Assembly: GCF_000716715.1 (NCBI RefSeq)
Contig: NZ_JNYJ01000030.1
Location: forward strand, 181,043 to 245,042
DNA: 64,000 nt
Source: Dactylosporangium aurantiacum
GTDB taxonomy: Bacteria > Actinomycetota > Actinomycetes > Mycobacteriales > Micromonosporaceae
Reading direction: 5' to 3'
Under the pieces are notes generated by a model. It was given only the letters and a program-made list of their open reading frames with translations, had not been told where the DNA came from and did not search any database. The position numbers and the translations under genes were made by a program. Positions 50,890-59,747 of the stretch are shown piece by piece; the first letter of the stretch is position 1, and each line of letters starts with the position of its first letter.

Positions 50890-51807
50890 GTGGCTTCTGG
50901 ACTTCCTTCTGTGATGGGTGGCGGGCCCGCGGCGATCGGTGACCTGGTCGCCGGGGCGGCGCCGACGTTCTCGTTCGAGTTCTTCCCGCCGAAGACCCCC
51001 GAAGGAGAGCGCCAGCTGTGGCAGGCGATCCGGGAGTTGGAGCCGCTGCGGCCGTCGTTCGTCTCCATCACGTACGGTGCCGGCGGCACCACCAGGGACA
51101 CCACCGTCGCCGTGACGGAGCGGGTGGCGACGGAGACGACGCTGCTGCCGATGGCGCACCTGACCGCCGTCAACCACTCCGTGGCCGAGCTGCGCAACGT
51201 CATCGGCCAGCTGGCCGGCGCCGGCATCCGCAACTTCCTGCTGGTGCGCGGCGACCCGCCGGGCGACCCGATGGGGGAGTGGGTCCAGCACCCCGAAGGG
51301 GTGCTCTACGCGGAGGAGCTGGTGCGGCTCGTCCGCGAGTCCGGCGACTTCAGCGTCGGGGTGGCGGCGTTTCCGTACAAGCACCCGCGCTCACCCGACA
51401 TCGAGTCCGACACCGCCAACTTCGTCCGCAAATGTCGCGCCGGCGCCGATTTCGCGATCACCCAGATGTTCTTCGACGCCGACGACTACCTGCGGCTGCG
51501 GGACCGGGTCGCGGCGGCCGGGTGCGACACCCCGATCGTCGCCGGGGTCATGCCGGTCACCGCGATGGGCACCATCGCCCGCTCCCAGCAGCTGTCGGGC
51601 GCGCCGTTCCCGCCCGCGCTGGCCGAGCGGTTCGACCGCGTCGCCGACGACCCGCAGGCGGTCCGCCGCCTGGGCATCGACCTGGCCAGCGAGATGTGCG
51701 AGCGGCTCCTCGACGAAGGCGTGCCGGGCATCCACTTCATCACGCTCAACCGGTCGACGGCCACGCGAGAGGTCTGGCAGCAGCTCGGTGTCGGCGCACG
51801 CGTCTGA
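50890..51807 (+). CDS. metF: 5,10-methylenetetrahydrofolate reductase
   Basis: This 305-residue flavoenzyme reduces methylene-THF to 5-methyl-THF for methionine synthesis. Visible are the start motif [15 protein letters not shown] (catalytic Glu), [35 protein letters not shown] FAD contact, [13 protein letters not shown] and PVTAMGTI. All fit a single-domain bacterial MetF. GTG 50890 is supported by a -10 element 6 bases upstream; GTG 50911 or ATG 50914 would shorten it by seven or eight residues. The CDP-alcohol phosphotransferase gene overlaps its stop by 20 bases. Confidence 0.94.
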   Translation: MASGLPSVMGGGPAAIGDLVAGAAPTFSFEFFPPKTPEGERQLWQAIRELEPLRPSFVSITYGAGGTTRDTTVAVTERVATETTLLPMAHLTAVNHSVAELRNVIGQLAGAGIRNFLLVRGDPPGDPMGEWVQHPEGVLYAEELVRLVRESGDFSVGVAAFPYKHPRSPDIESDTANFVRKCRAGADFAITQMFFDADDYLRLRDRVAAAGCDTPIVAGVMPVTAMGTIARSQQLSGAPFPPALAERFDRVADDPQAVRRLGIDLASEMCERLLDEGVPGIHFITLNRSTATREVWQQLGVGARV

Positions 51808-52477
51808 CGTCCGCGACTGGGACGGCTACGCCGAGCGGTGGGCGGCGGCGCACGGCGGATATGACCCCAGGTCGGCGTCGCCGCTCGTGCGGGGTTGGTT
51901 GCGCATCTCGTACGAGCTGGGCGCCGCCCTCACCCGGATCGGTGTCCGCAGCCCGAACGCCGTCACCGTGCTGGGGCTCCTGCTGTCGGCGGCGGTGCCC
52001 GTCGCGGTGGCCGGCGGCCGCGGCTGGGCGCTCGCGGGGGCGGTGCTGGTGCTGCTGTCCGCGGTCGCCGACACCGTCGACGGCGTCCTCGCCGTGGTCA
52101 CCGGCCGGGCGAGCCGCCTCGGCCAGGTCTACGACTCCGCCGCCGACCGGGTCGCCGAGGCGTGCTGGCTCCTGGCGCTGGTCATCCTCGGCGGGCCGGC
52201 CTGGCTCGCCGCGGCTTGCTGCGCGTTGATGTGGCTGCATGAGTACGTGCGAGCCCGCGCCACCGTCGCCGGCATGTCCGACATCGGCACGGTCACCGTC
52301 GCGGAGCGCCCGACGCGGGTCCTCGTCACGATCTTCGGGCTGCTCGCCGTGGGGGTCGCGGCCCTCGCCGGGCGCTGGCAGGACACGGCGGCCCTGGCGG
52401 TGCTCGTCGTCATGGCGGTGCTGGGCGCCGCAGGGTTCGTCCAGCTCATCGCCGGCGTCCGCCGCGCCCTGTCCTGA
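51788..52477 (+). CDS. CDP-alcohol phosphatidyltransferase family protein
   Basis: This 229-residue membrane protein has about five or six helices and the CDP-alcohol phosphotransferase motif as [20 protein letters not shown] followed by VYDSAADR, giving D-x2-D-G-x2-A...G-x3-D-x3-D. The Arg that normally follows the Ala is Val, but all four metal-binding Asp are present, so activity is likely. Family members join a CDP-linked alcohol to an acceptor to make phospholipids such as PI, PG or PIP. The acceptor here is unknown. The gene starts 20 bases inside metF. Confidence 0.85.
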   Translation: MSAHASDVRDWDGYAERWAAAHGGYDPRSASPLVRGWLRISYELGAALTRIGVRSPNAVTVLGLLLSAAVPVAVAGGRGWALAGAVLVLLSAVADTVDGVLAVVTGRASRLGQVYDSAADRVAEACWLLALVILGGPAWLAAACCALMWLHEYVRARATVAGMSDIGTVTVAERPTRVLVTIFGLLAVGVAALAGRWQDTAALAVLVVMAVLGAAGFVQLIAGVRRALS

Positions 52478-52563
52478 CAGCGCGACCGGACCGGCCGCCG
52501 CGCCGGCTGAGCGTCGGCGCCGGCTGAGCGCCGCGCGACGGCCCGGGCCGTGCCAGACCCGCC

Positions 52564-52685
52564 GGTCGAGCCGTGCGCCGGTCGAGCCGTGCGCCGGTCG
52601 AGCCGCGCGCCGGTCGAGCCGTGCGCCCGTTGAGCCGTGCGCCCGTTGAGCCGTGCGCCCGTTGAGCCGTGCGCCCGTTCAGCCG
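52564..52685. repeat. 16-bp minisatellite, about 7.5 copies
   Basis: The unit GGTCGAGCCGTGCGCC occurs four times (one copy with a T to C change), then the variant CGTTGAGCCGTGCGCC three times, then a partial unit. The 16-bp period is not a multiple of three, so it is not coding. It fills most of the gap between two convergent genes and may serve as a terminator region. Confidence 0.92.
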
Positions 52686-52700
52686 CCGCGCCGGCCGCCG

Positions 52701-54161
52701 CTACGCCGCGCCGATGCGGTCGGCGACGATCTTCGCGGACAGCATCACCAGCGGCAGGCCGCCACCGGGGTGGACCGAGCCGCCGACCAGGAACAGGTCC
52801 CGGACCGCGCCGCGGTTCGGCGGGCGGAGCAGGCCGGTGAGGCCGTGGCTGGCGGTGCCGTAGATCGCGCCGCCCGGGCAGCGGGTCGCGGTCTCCAGGT
52901 CCGCCGGGGTCAGCACGTCGCGGAACAGCAGCCGGTCCCGGACGTCGACGCCGCGGGCGGCGAGGACGGCGAGGACCCGGTCGGCGTACCCGTCGGCGAC
53001 GCCGGGCGCGCGCCAGTCGAAGGCACCCTGCGGCGGGGCGTTGACCAGCACGAACCATGCCTCGTGGCCGTCGGGGCGGGCGGCGGGGTCGGCGGCCGAC
53101 GTGACGAACACCGTCGGGTCGGCGGGCGGCCGGGCCGGGTCGCCGAAGATCGCGTCGAACTCGGCGTCGTAGTCGTCCGGGAAGAACACCGTGTGGTGCG
53201 CCAGCTGCGGCGTCGTGCCGCGGACGCCGAGCAGCAGCACGAAGCCGCCGAGGCTGCGCTGCGCGAGTGCGGCCGCGCGGCGCGGCGACGGCAGCAGGTC
53301 GCGGTACACGTGCAGGGCGTCGGCGTTGGCGACGACCAGGTCGCTGCGCACCGCGGTGCCGCCGGCGAGGACGACCCCAGCGGCCCGGGAGCCCTCCACG
53401 AGGACCGACTCGACGGGCGTGCCGAGGTGGACGGTGACGCCGAGGGCCGCGCACCGGGCGAGCAGCGCGTCGGCGAGGGTGCCGAGGCCGCCGCGCAGGT
53501 ACCAGCCGCCGAACTCCAGCTCCGCGTACGGGATCGCGAGCAGCGCGGCCGGCGCCCGGCGCGGGTCGGCGCCGGTGTAGGTGGCGTACCGGTCCAGCAG
53601 CATCCGCAGCCGCGGGTCGCGCAGGTGGCGGCGGCCCAGGCCGCGCAGGGTCCGGCCGGGCGCGATCGCGGCCAGGTCGCCGAGCCGCCACGCCAGGCCG
53701 GCCAGCCGCAGCGGGCTGTCGACCGGGGCGGTCAGCACGTGCCGCCACGAGGTGTCCCAGACGCGGGCGGCGCGCCGCCACAGCCGGCGCCAGTCCTGGG
53801 CCGCCGGCGCGCCGAACGCGTCGCCGATCCGGTCGGCGAACCCGGCCCCGGCGCACGAGTCGAGGGTCGTGCCGTCGGGGAAGCGGTGCCGTACCAGCGG
53901 ATCCAGCGCGACCAGGTCCAGCTCCGGCGCGGGGCCGCCGGTGTGCGCGAACAGCTCCGTCGCGACCTGCGGCAGCGTGAACAGGCTCGGGCCGGTGTCG
54001 AAGCGGAACGTGCCGGCCCCGGTCACCCGCTCATGCCGGCCGAGCTTGCCGCCGGCCACGGCCGCCTGCTCGAACACGGTGACGCGGTGCCCGGCGGCGG
54101 CGAGCCGGGCGGCCGTGGCGAGCCCGCCGACCCCCGCACCGATGACGGTCACGGTCGCCAT
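52701..54161 (-). CDS. Carotenoid desaturase of the CrtI family (probably CrtD-like)
   Basis: This 486-residue FAD-dependent oxidoreductase begins with the dinucleotide-binding VTVIGAGVGGLATAARLAAA and VFEQAAVAGGK. It has the C-terminal CrtI signature FLVGGSVHPGGGLPLVMLSA. Family members desaturate or isomerise carotenes. As it is the last gene of an operon with CruF- and CrtA-like genes, I infer a 3',4'-desaturase (CrtD) acting on the hydrated psi end, as in sioxanthin-type pathways; a role as the main phytoene desaturase cannot be excluded. The upstream glycosyltransferase gene ends 34 bases before its ATG. Confidence 0.85.
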   Translation of the reverse strand: MATVTVIGAGVGGLATAARLAAAGHRVTVFEQAAVAGGKLGRHERVTGAGTFRFDTGPSLFTLPQVATELFAHTGGPAPELDLVALDPLVRHRFPDGTTLDSCAGAGFADRIGDAFGAPAAQDWRRLWRRAARVWDTSWRHVLTAPVDSPLRLAGLAWRLGDLAAIAPGRTLRGLGRRHLRDPRLRMLLDRYATYTGADPRRAPAALLAIPYAELEFGGWYLRGGLGTLADALLARCAALGVTVHLGTPVESVLVEGSRAAGVVLAGGTAVRSDLVVANADALHVYRDLLPSPRRAAALAQRSLGGFVLLLGVRGTTPQLAHHTVFFPDDYDAEFDAIFGDPARPPADPTVFVTSAADPAARPDGHEAWFVLVNAPPQGAFDWRAPGVADGYADRVLAVLAARGVDVRDRLLFRDVLTPADLETATRCPGGAIYGTASHGLTGLLRPPNRGAVRDLFLVGGSVHPGGGLPLVMLSAKIVADRIGAA

Positions 54162-54195
54162 GTGTGGTGCTCCCTCCGGACGGCACGGGCGCGGC

Positions 54196-55470
54196 TCACG
54201 GTCGCCATGTCGGGCGCCCCTTCCAGGTGACGCGGCCGCGCCGGCGGAACGAGCGCGCGACCAGCCAGGCGAACAGCAGCACGGACACGGGATGGGCGAG
54301 CGCGTCGGGCCAGGCCCGGCCGCCGGTCGTACGGGCGCTGACGACCCGGCCCGCCACGCCCAGCAGGTAGCCGGCCGCCCCCCACCACTGGCCGGCCAGG
54401 ACGGTGAGGGGGAGCGCGACGTACAGGGCGAGCAGCAGCGACACGACGGCCGCGGCGCCGGCGGAGGAGCCGAACGACGCCCACAGCGACTTGCTGTAGC
54501 CGTCGACGACCTCGCGCCACGACGTGTACATGCGGCAGGTGGCGAGGCCGGAGCCGTCGGCGAGCGCGATCCGGCCGCCGGTCCGTTTCACCGCGCGGGC
54601 CAGCTCGATGTCCTCCAGGACCTTGTCGCGCACCGCCGCGTGCCCGCCGGCCCGGTCGTACGCGCCCCGGCGCACCAGCAGGAACTGCCCGCCGGCCGCG
54701 GCGAGCGACGGTCTCGGTGAGCGTTCCATCGCCCGCAGCGGCAGGAAGGTCAGCCACGACCATTGCAGCAGCGGCTGTACGAGCCGCTCGCCGGTGCTGC
54801 CCACGGTGATGCGCGGGTACGGGCTGAGCAGCTCCACCCCCGCGTCCTCGAGCACGGCGGCGGCCGCACCGACGGCGTCGTCGCGCAGCACCACGTCGGC
54901 GTCGAGGAAGACCAGCAGGTCCGCGTCGCCGGCGGCGTCGGCGAGCTGCTGGCAGGCGTGCGGCTTGCCGAGCCACCCCGCCGGCAGCGGCCCGCCGGTC
55001 AGCAGCGTGACCCTGTCGCCGCAGACCGCCCTGACCAGGTCGGCGGTGCCGTCGGTGGAGCCGTCGTCGAGGACGATCAGGCGGGGTGCGCCGCGCAGCG
55101 CCAGCAGCGCCCGCAGGCACGGCTCGACCCGCGCCGCCTCGTCCCGCAACGGCAGCAGCACCGCGACCCGGCCCGCACCCGCCGCGGCGGAGGCCGCGCC
55201 GTCCGGAGCCGCCGCGTCCGCTGGAGCCGCCGCGTTGGCCGGAGCCGCCGCGCCGGTCCCGCTCGCCGCCTCGGTCGCGCCAGCCGAAGCAGCAGCGCTC
55301 GCCGCTCCGAAAGCGTCCGCCGCTCCGAAAGCGTCCGCCGCTCCGAAAGCGCCGGTCGGCGCCGCACCCGCCGGGGGCGGACGTCGCAGCAGCCGGGCGT
55401 TGACCAGCGTGTGCACCGTCAGCGCCAGCACCACCCCGGTCAGCGCCAGGGTCACGACCGCGAGCGCCAC
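54196..55470 (-). CDS. cruG: Family 2 glycosyltransferase, probably carotenoid glycosyltransferase (CruG-like)
   Basis: The 424-residue membrane protein has an N-terminal helix, an Ala-rich linker (about 35-90), a GT2 domain and three or four C-terminal helices. GT motifs are VAVLLPLRDEAARV, LIVLDDGSTDGTADLV, LLVFLDADVVLRDD (D-x-D) and LEDIELARAVKRTG. It most likely adds a sugar to the hydroxylated end of the carotenoid made by the neighbouring genes. The linker includes three copies of an 18-bp repeat coding for GAADAF. GTG 55470 overlaps the end of cruF by 19 bases. Confidence 0.82.
   Translation of the reverse strand: MALAVVTLALTGVVLALTVHTLVNARLLRRPPPAGAAPTGAFGAADAFGAADAFGAASAAASAGATEAASGTGAAAPANAAAPADAAAPDGAASAAAGAGRVAVLLPLRDEAARVEPCLRALLALRGAPRLIVLDDGSTDGTADLVRAVCGDRVTLLTGGPLPAGWLGKPHACQQLADAAGDADLLVFLDADVVLRDDAVGAAAAVLEDAGVELLSPYPRITVGSTGERLVQPLLQWSWLTFLPLRAMERSPRPSLAAAGGQFLLVRRGAYDRAGGHAAVRDKVLEDIELARAVKRTGGRIALADGSGLATCRMYTSWREVVDGYSKSLWASFGSSAGAAAVVSLLLALYVALPLTVLAGQWWGAAGYLLGVAGRVVSARTTGGRAWPDALAHPVSVLLFAWLVARSFRRRGRVTWKGRPTWRP
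55309..55356. repeat. 18-bp triple repeat in the glycosyltransferase linker
   Basis: GCTCCGAAAGCGTCCGCC-type units occur three times in tandem, coding on the minus strand for GAADAF and GAF. It lies in a disordered Ala-rich linker, so it can vary without harming the fold. Confidence 0.8.
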
Positions 55471-56192
55471 AGCGTCACCGCCAACGGCACCGCCACCAGC
55501 CCCATGCCCAGCGCCCCCCACGCCGCCGAGGCCGGCAGGCCCAGGAACACCGCGTGCGCGAGGACGCTGGAGGCGTACGTCCACAGGTACAGCGCGTACA
55601 TCACCCCGTCGTCCCCGCGGACCGGGCGGGCGGTGACGGTGAACGTGAGGGCGGCCGCCAGTACCGACGCCACCAGAAGCCAACCGAGGTAGTTGGTCAG
55701 CGGAATGTCGGGGACGCCCGGGAGGGTCGCGCCGGGGGCGTCCCAGTGCCAGTAGCCCTCGCCGACCATCTGCGGGTCGAGGAAGAGGTCCCAGGCGGCC
55801 AGGCCTACCCCGGCGACACCGACCCGCAGCCAGCGCCGCTCGGTGAGGCGGGCGGCGGCCACCCACGCCGGCCACGCCATCCAGGTCCAGGCCAGCGGGA
55901 TCACCAGCGGCACGCCCAGCAGCCGCGGCCCGAGCGCCCCGGTGTAGTCGTAGTCGCCGAACGGGTACCCGGTCTCCCGCCCGATCGCCTCGACCACGAA
56001 CCCGCCGCCGGTGGTGACGGCCACGAGCAGCGCCGCGGCGCGCGGGCCACGGGACCACCAGGCGTGCCCGACGGACAGCAGGTAGCCGGCGACGACGGTG
56101 GCGACGGTCAGCGCGGCGCGGGTGCCACCGTGCACCAGCGGGTAGGCGATCTCGACGAGGACGAGCGCGCCGAGCAGGGGCCAGAGCTTCAC
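55452..56192 (-). CDS. cruF: Carotenoid 1',2'-hydratase-like membrane protein (CruF, DUF422 type)
   Basis: The 246-residue protein has about seven membrane helices and DUF422/CruF-like segments: FVVEAIGRETGYPFGDYDYT, LIPLAWTWMAWP, AAWDLFLDPQMVGEGYWHWD and PLTNYLGWLL. CruF adds water to the terminal psi end of gamma-carotene or lycopene, making the 1'-hydroxyl that CruG then glycosylates. GTG 56192 overlaps the stop of the GNAT gene (GTGA). Confidence 0.88.
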   Translation of the reverse strand: MKLWPLLGALVLVEIAYPLVHGGTRAALTVATVVAGYLLSVGHAWWSRGPRAAALLVAVTTGGGFVVEAIGRETGYPFGDYDYTGALGPRLLGVPLVIPLAWTWMAWPAWVAAARLTERRWLRVGVAGVGLAAWDLFLDPQMVGEGYWHWDAPGATLPGVPDIPLTNYLGWLLVASVLAAALTFTVTARPVRGDDGVMYALYLWTYASSVLAHAVFLGLPASAAWGALGMGLVAVPLAVTLWRSRS

Positions 56193-56725
56193 AGCGGCAG
56201 TTGCCGGCCGAGCACGGCGAACGGACGGTCGTCGCCCGGGAAGTTGAAGTGCCGCAGGACGTCGACGAAGCCGAAGCGCCGGTAGAGCCGCCACGCGCGG
56301 GACGTGTCCTCCGGCGCCTCCGGCGTGGACAGCAGCGCGGTCTGCTGGGGTGCGTTGGTGAGCAGGTCGTGCAGCTGGCGGGCGCCGATGCCGTGGCCCT
56401 GCGCGTGCGGGCGGACGTGCAGCTCGACGAGCTCGAAGCAGTTGCTGAGCCAGTACTTGCGGTGCTCGCGGCGCAGCGCGTTGCGCACCTGGTCGTGCCA
56501 CCACTGACCGGACGTGCCGCGGTAGCCGTAGCCGAAGCCGAGCAGGTTGTCCTCGTCGTCGAGGGTCGCGACCGCCTGGAACGACTCGCGCCGCGTGTGA
56601 CCGGCCACGTAGCCGCGGCGGGTCTGCAGCAGCTGGACCGAGTAGCCCATCGCCTCCCCGTAGACGGCGATGACGTCGTCGAGCCGCGCGAGGAGGTCCT
56701 CCCCGCGCCACCGAACGAGCCTCAC
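56189..56725 (-). CDS. GNAT family N-acetyltransferase
   Basis: The 178-residue protein has the GNAT acetyl-CoA binding motif in LVELHVRPHAQGHGIGARQL (R/Q-x2-G-x-G/A as Q-G-H-G-I-G) and a C-terminal RLYRRFGFVDVLRHFNF. It acetylates an unknown amine or alcohol. Its place inside a carotenoid operon, overlapping both neighbours by 4 bases, may mean co-option for pigment modification or simple co-transcription. Confidence 0.88.
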   Translation of the reverse strand: MRLVRWRGEDLLARLDDVIAVYGEAMGYSVQLLQTRRGYVAGHTRRESFQAVATLDDEDNLLGFGYGYRGTSGQWWHDQVRNALRREHRKYWLSNCFELVELHVRPHAQGHGIGARQLHDLLTNAPQQTALLSTPEAPEDTSRAWRLYRRFGFVDVLRHFNFPGDDRPFAVLGRQLPL

Positions 56726-57375
56726 GGGCTGTCCCTCCAACCGATCACCGCACGGTCGCCGGTGACGTCCAGCACGCGGAACCGGGCGAACAACTCCTCC
56801 GCATACCAGCCTTCGCGGGCCGTGCGGTCCACGACGGCGGCATGCTCGGGCTGACGGTACGCGAAACGCACGACATCCGCCGCACTGCGCCAGAGGCTGA
56901 CGGTGCCCTGGAATCCTACGGGTGCCTCGCCGATGCCGAACGCGCAGATCAACCCCTCCGAGTCCGGCAGCGCCCGGGAGACCGGATCGATGGCCTTCCA
57001 GAACGCGGGAGCCTTGCGCGCCTTCAGCCTGGCCCGGGTCAGCACCGCGATCATGCCGGTCTTCGCGGCGCCGGTCCGGGCGCCGAACGGCTCCCGCCCC
57101 GCCCACGTGCCGCGGCTGGCGATCGGCTCCAGGGTGATGGCGCACGCCGCCACGGCGCCGCGCATCGGCGGGGTCACCGGGGCGTCGCCGACGATGAGCG
57201 CGGCCCAGCGGGTCAGGTCAGCCTTGCCGGCGCCGAACTCGCCGCCCTTGCCGGTGCCGAGCAGCTTCACGAAGTCCGCGTCGCGGCGCAGCCGCCGCCG
57301 GTCGACCGCCATGCCCCACATCGCCGCGGGCACGGCGGCCGGCCGCACCCGCCACACGTGCAGCCGGACCGTCAC
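56722..57375 (-). CDS. CrtA-like (spheroidene monooxygenase family) protein
   Basis: The 217-residue protein follows the CrtA pattern: a Met-Trp N-terminal region (PAAMWGMAVDRRRLRRDADF), KLLGTGKGGEFG, a strand block, then GMIAVLTRARLKARKAPAFW, ICAFGIGEAPVGFQGTVSLW and the C-terminal EGWYAEELFARFRVLDVTG. In purple bacteria CrtA oxygenates C-2 of acyclic carotenoids. Here it may introduce the 2'-hydroxyl found in sioxanthin-type pigments, next to the CruF hydroxyl. GTG 57375 overlaps the YbaK stop by 4 bases. Confidence 0.82.
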   Translation of the reverse strand: MTVRLHVWRVRPAAVPAAMWGMAVDRRRLRRDADFVKLLGTGKGGEFGAGKADLTRWAALIVGDAPVTPPMRGAVAACAITLEPIASRGTWAGREPFGARTGAAKTGMIAVLTRARLKARKAPAFWKAIDPVSRALPDSEGLICAFGIGEAPVGFQGTVSLWRSAADVVRFAYRQPEHAAVVDRTAREGWYAEELFARFRVLDVTGDRAVIGWRDSP

Positions 57376-57866
57376 GCGACCTCGGCGGGGGTGCCGTCGG
57401 TGATGCGGACCAGCTCGGCATACGTGACCGGGAACACGGCCTGCGGGATGCCGCCGGCGGCCCAGACCTCGTCATACTGCCCGAGGTCGACGTCGACGAG
57501 GGTGCGCACCGGCTTCGGGTGGGCCAGCGGCGACACCCCGCCGACGACCTGGCCGGTGTGCTCCAGGACGAACTCGGCGCTGGCCCGCCGCACCCTGCTC
57601 TTGGCGATGCCGAGCAGCGCGGCGACCTTGCCGGTGTCGACGCGGTGCGCGCCGGAGGTGAGCACCAGTAACGGGTCGCCGTTGGCGTCGAAGATCAACG
57701 AGTTGGCGATCTGGCCGACCTCGACCCCGACGGCCGCGGCGGCGGCCGCCGCCGTGGGCACCGGCTCGGTGAGCACTCTGATCTGGCACGGGGTGCCGTC
57801 GGCGGCCCGTGCGCCGGCGGCGTCCAGTGCGTCTTGCATCGCCTGCACGTTGGGGTCTACCTGCAT
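57372..57866 (-). CDS. YbaK/EbsC-type aminoacyl-tRNA deacylase
   Basis: The 164-residue protein belongs to the YbaK/ProX editing family, which hydrolyses wrongly charged Cys- or Ala-tRNAPro. Visible motifs are IANSLIFDANGDPLLVLTSG, HRVDTGKVAALLG, and GVSPLAHPKPVRTLVDVDL. It is the first gene of the overlapping carotenoid operon, which is an unexpected position for a translation-quality factor. ATG 57866 begins MQVDPNVQAMQ. Confidence 0.9.
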   Translation of the reverse strand: MQVDPNVQAMQDALDAAGARAADGTPCQIRVLTEPVPTAAAAAAAVGVEVGQIANSLIFDANGDPLLVLTSGAHRVDTGKVAALLGIAKSRVRRASAEFVLEHTGQVVGGVSPLAHPKPVRTLVDVDLGQYDEVWAAGGIPQAVFPVTYAELVRITDGTPAEVA

Positions 57867-57875
57867 GCGTCGACT

Positions 57876-58820
57876 CTAGTTCGGGGCACCGACAATTTCG
57901 GGCTCGCGCTGCGCCGGCTGTGGTTTCACGCGGGCGGTCTCGGCGAGCGCGACCCCGGCGAGGATCAGCGCGCCGCCGCAGATCTGCGCGACGTTGAGGT
58001 GCTCGTGCAGGACCAGCCAGGCCACCGCGGTCGCGATCACCGGCTCCGACATGCCGATGATGCCGACGCTGGTCGGCGGCAGGTGCCGCATCGCGCCGGC
58101 GAGCAGCAGGTACGGCGCGATCGAGCCGCCGATCACCACGTACGCCAGCAGCAGCCACACCGGCACGCCGTGGGTGGTGACGGTGGTGCGGGCGAAGTCG
58201 AACTCCCACCACGGCCGCACCACCGACCCGGCCAGGGCCGACACCCCGAACGCGTACGCGGTCAGCGACAGCGTGTCGCGGTTCGTCACGCCGTGGGCGC
58301 TGAGCAGGTAGTAGACGGCGAGCAGGACGGCGGCGCCGAGCGCGGCGGCCACCCCGACCGCGTCCAGGCGCAGCTCGCCCCAGATCTCCGCGACGCAGGC
58401 CAGCCCGGCGAGGCTCGCGGCGAGCCCCGCCCACAGCCTGGGCCGCACCGCGTGGCCCTGCACGAACCGCGCCCACAGCGCGACCAGGACCGGCGCCGTG
58501 TACTCGAACAGCAGGCTGATGCCGACGGGCAGCCGCCCGATGCCCACGAAGTAGAGCATGGGGACGAAGAAGAAGCCGGCGAGGCCGTACGCGACGAGCA
58601 TCGGCACCTCGCGGCGGCCGACCCGCAGGCCGGCCGGGCGGAACACCAGCGCCAGCGCGAACAGGCCCAGCGCGGCGCCGCCGGCCCGCAGCGTGGTGAG
58701 CTGCGGCGCGTCGATGCCGGTGCCGGCGGCGAGCTTCGAGACGGTGCCGTTGACGGCGAACAGGGCGCTGCCGGCGAGGACCATCGCGACACCGGTGGCG
58801 GGGCGGGGCTGGTGGGTCAC
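57876..58820 (-). CDS. EamA/DMT superfamily transporter
   Basis: This 314-residue protein has ten membrane helices in two EamA halves, starting ATGVAMVLAGSALFAVNGTV and, in the second, GVAAALGAAVLLAVYYLLSA. The loops contain PPTSVGIIGMSEPVIATAVA, typical of the family. It likely exports a metabolite or amino acid. It ends 9 bases before the YbaK start and probably begins that transcript or lies just upstream of it. Confidence 0.9.
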   Translation of the reverse strand: MTHQPRPATGVAMVLAGSALFAVNGTVSKLAAGTGIDAPQLTTLRAGGAALGLFALALVFRPAGLRVGRREVPMLVAYGLAGFFFVPMLYFVGIGRLPVGISLLFEYTAPVLVALWARFVQGHAVRPRLWAGLAASLAGLACVAEIWGELRLDAVGVAAALGAAVLLAVYYLLSAHGVTNRDTLSLTAYAFGVSALAGSVVRPWWEFDFARTTVTTHGVPVWLLLAYVVIGGSIAPYLLLAGAMRHLPPTSVGIIGMSEPVIATAVAWLVLHEHLNVAQICGGALILAGVALAETARVKPQPAQREPEIVGAPN

Positions 58821-58869
58821 CCGCAGAGGGTACAGGTCAGGGGTGGTGGATGCTCCACTCCTTACCCCA

Positions 58870-59727
58870 TTACGGCCGGGCGGCCCACGCGGTGCGGCGG
58901 GCCTGCACGACGAGGTCCCGGCGGTGCGGCACCTCCTCGGCTAGGGCCTCCAGTGCGGTCAGGTCGGCCGGGCTCAGCCGGTCCTGGAGACCCTGCCGGA
59001 GGCGGCGGAGGGTCGTCTGCGCGTACCGGACGGTGGCCTCCGGCAACGGCGGGCGCAGGTCGATCTCGAAGCGGCGGGTGGCCTCGACCGTGAACCCGGC
59101 GGCCCGCAGCAGCGGCGCCCAGTCGGCACCGAGGTGCGGCATGTCGACGGCCCGCGCCTCGGCGACCGCGGCGTGGCAGCGCTCCTCCAGCGCGTCACCG
59201 GGCAGGAACCGTGGGAACGCCTCCATCTCCAGCGCCACGAGGTGCCCGCCGGGGCGGATCGCCCCTCGGATGCCGCGCAGCGTGGCGACGGGGTCGGCCA
59301 GGTGGTGCAGGGAGTTCGCGGCCCACACCAGGTCGGCCGCGGGCAGCGTGCTGGACGGGGTGGTGTCGAGGTCGGCCTCGATCGTCTTGATTCGCTCCTG
59401 TACGCCCACCGCCGCCGCCTTGTGCCGGAGGTGCTCCAGCATCTGCGGGGACACGTCGACGGCGGTGATCCGCGCGGCGGGGAAGCGCCGGGCCAGGGCG
59501 AGCGTGCCGGCCCCGGTCCCGGCGCCCAGGTCCAGGACGGTGGTGGCGGGGGCGGCGTGCTCGTGCACCCAGGCCATGACCTCGGTGAGGTGCTCGTGCA
59601 GCACCTCGGCGTCGAGGTCGAGGATGTCGGCGAGCTCCTCGTGGTCGCCGTGGCCGGCGTGGTCCGGGTGTCCGTGTGCCGCGTGTCCGTGCTGTGCGTG
59701 GTGCCCGTGGTGGTGATCGTGTGCCAT
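58870..59727 (-). CDS. SAM-dependent methyltransferase with His-rich N-terminus
   Basis: The 285-residue class I methyltransferase has motif I as TVLDLGAGTGAGTLALA, ITAVDVSPQML, and NSLHHLADPVATLRGI. The first 30 residues contain about 12 histidines (MAHDHHHGHHAQHGHAAHGH), a likely zinc- or nickel-binding tail that may act in metal sensing or storage. The substrate is unknown. It diverges from the XRE-cupin gene over a 47-bp gap that holds the operator, so that regulator probably controls it. Confidence 0.9.
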   Translation of the reverse strand: MAHDHHHGHHAQHGHAAHGHPDHAGHGDHEELADILDLDAEVLHEHLTEVMAWVHEHAAPATTVLDLGAGTGAGTLALARRFPAARITAVDVSPQMLEHLRHKAAAVGVQERIKTIEADLDTTPSSTLPAADLVWAANSLHHLADPVATLRGIRGAIRPGGHLVALEMEAFPRFLPGDALEERCHAAVAEARAVDMPHLGADWAPLLRAAGFTVEATRRFEIDLRPPLPEATVRYAQTTLRRLRQGLQDRLSPADLTALEALAEEVPHRRDLVVQARRTAWAARP

Positions 59728-59747
59728 GCCGCCACGGTAGCCGCTGA

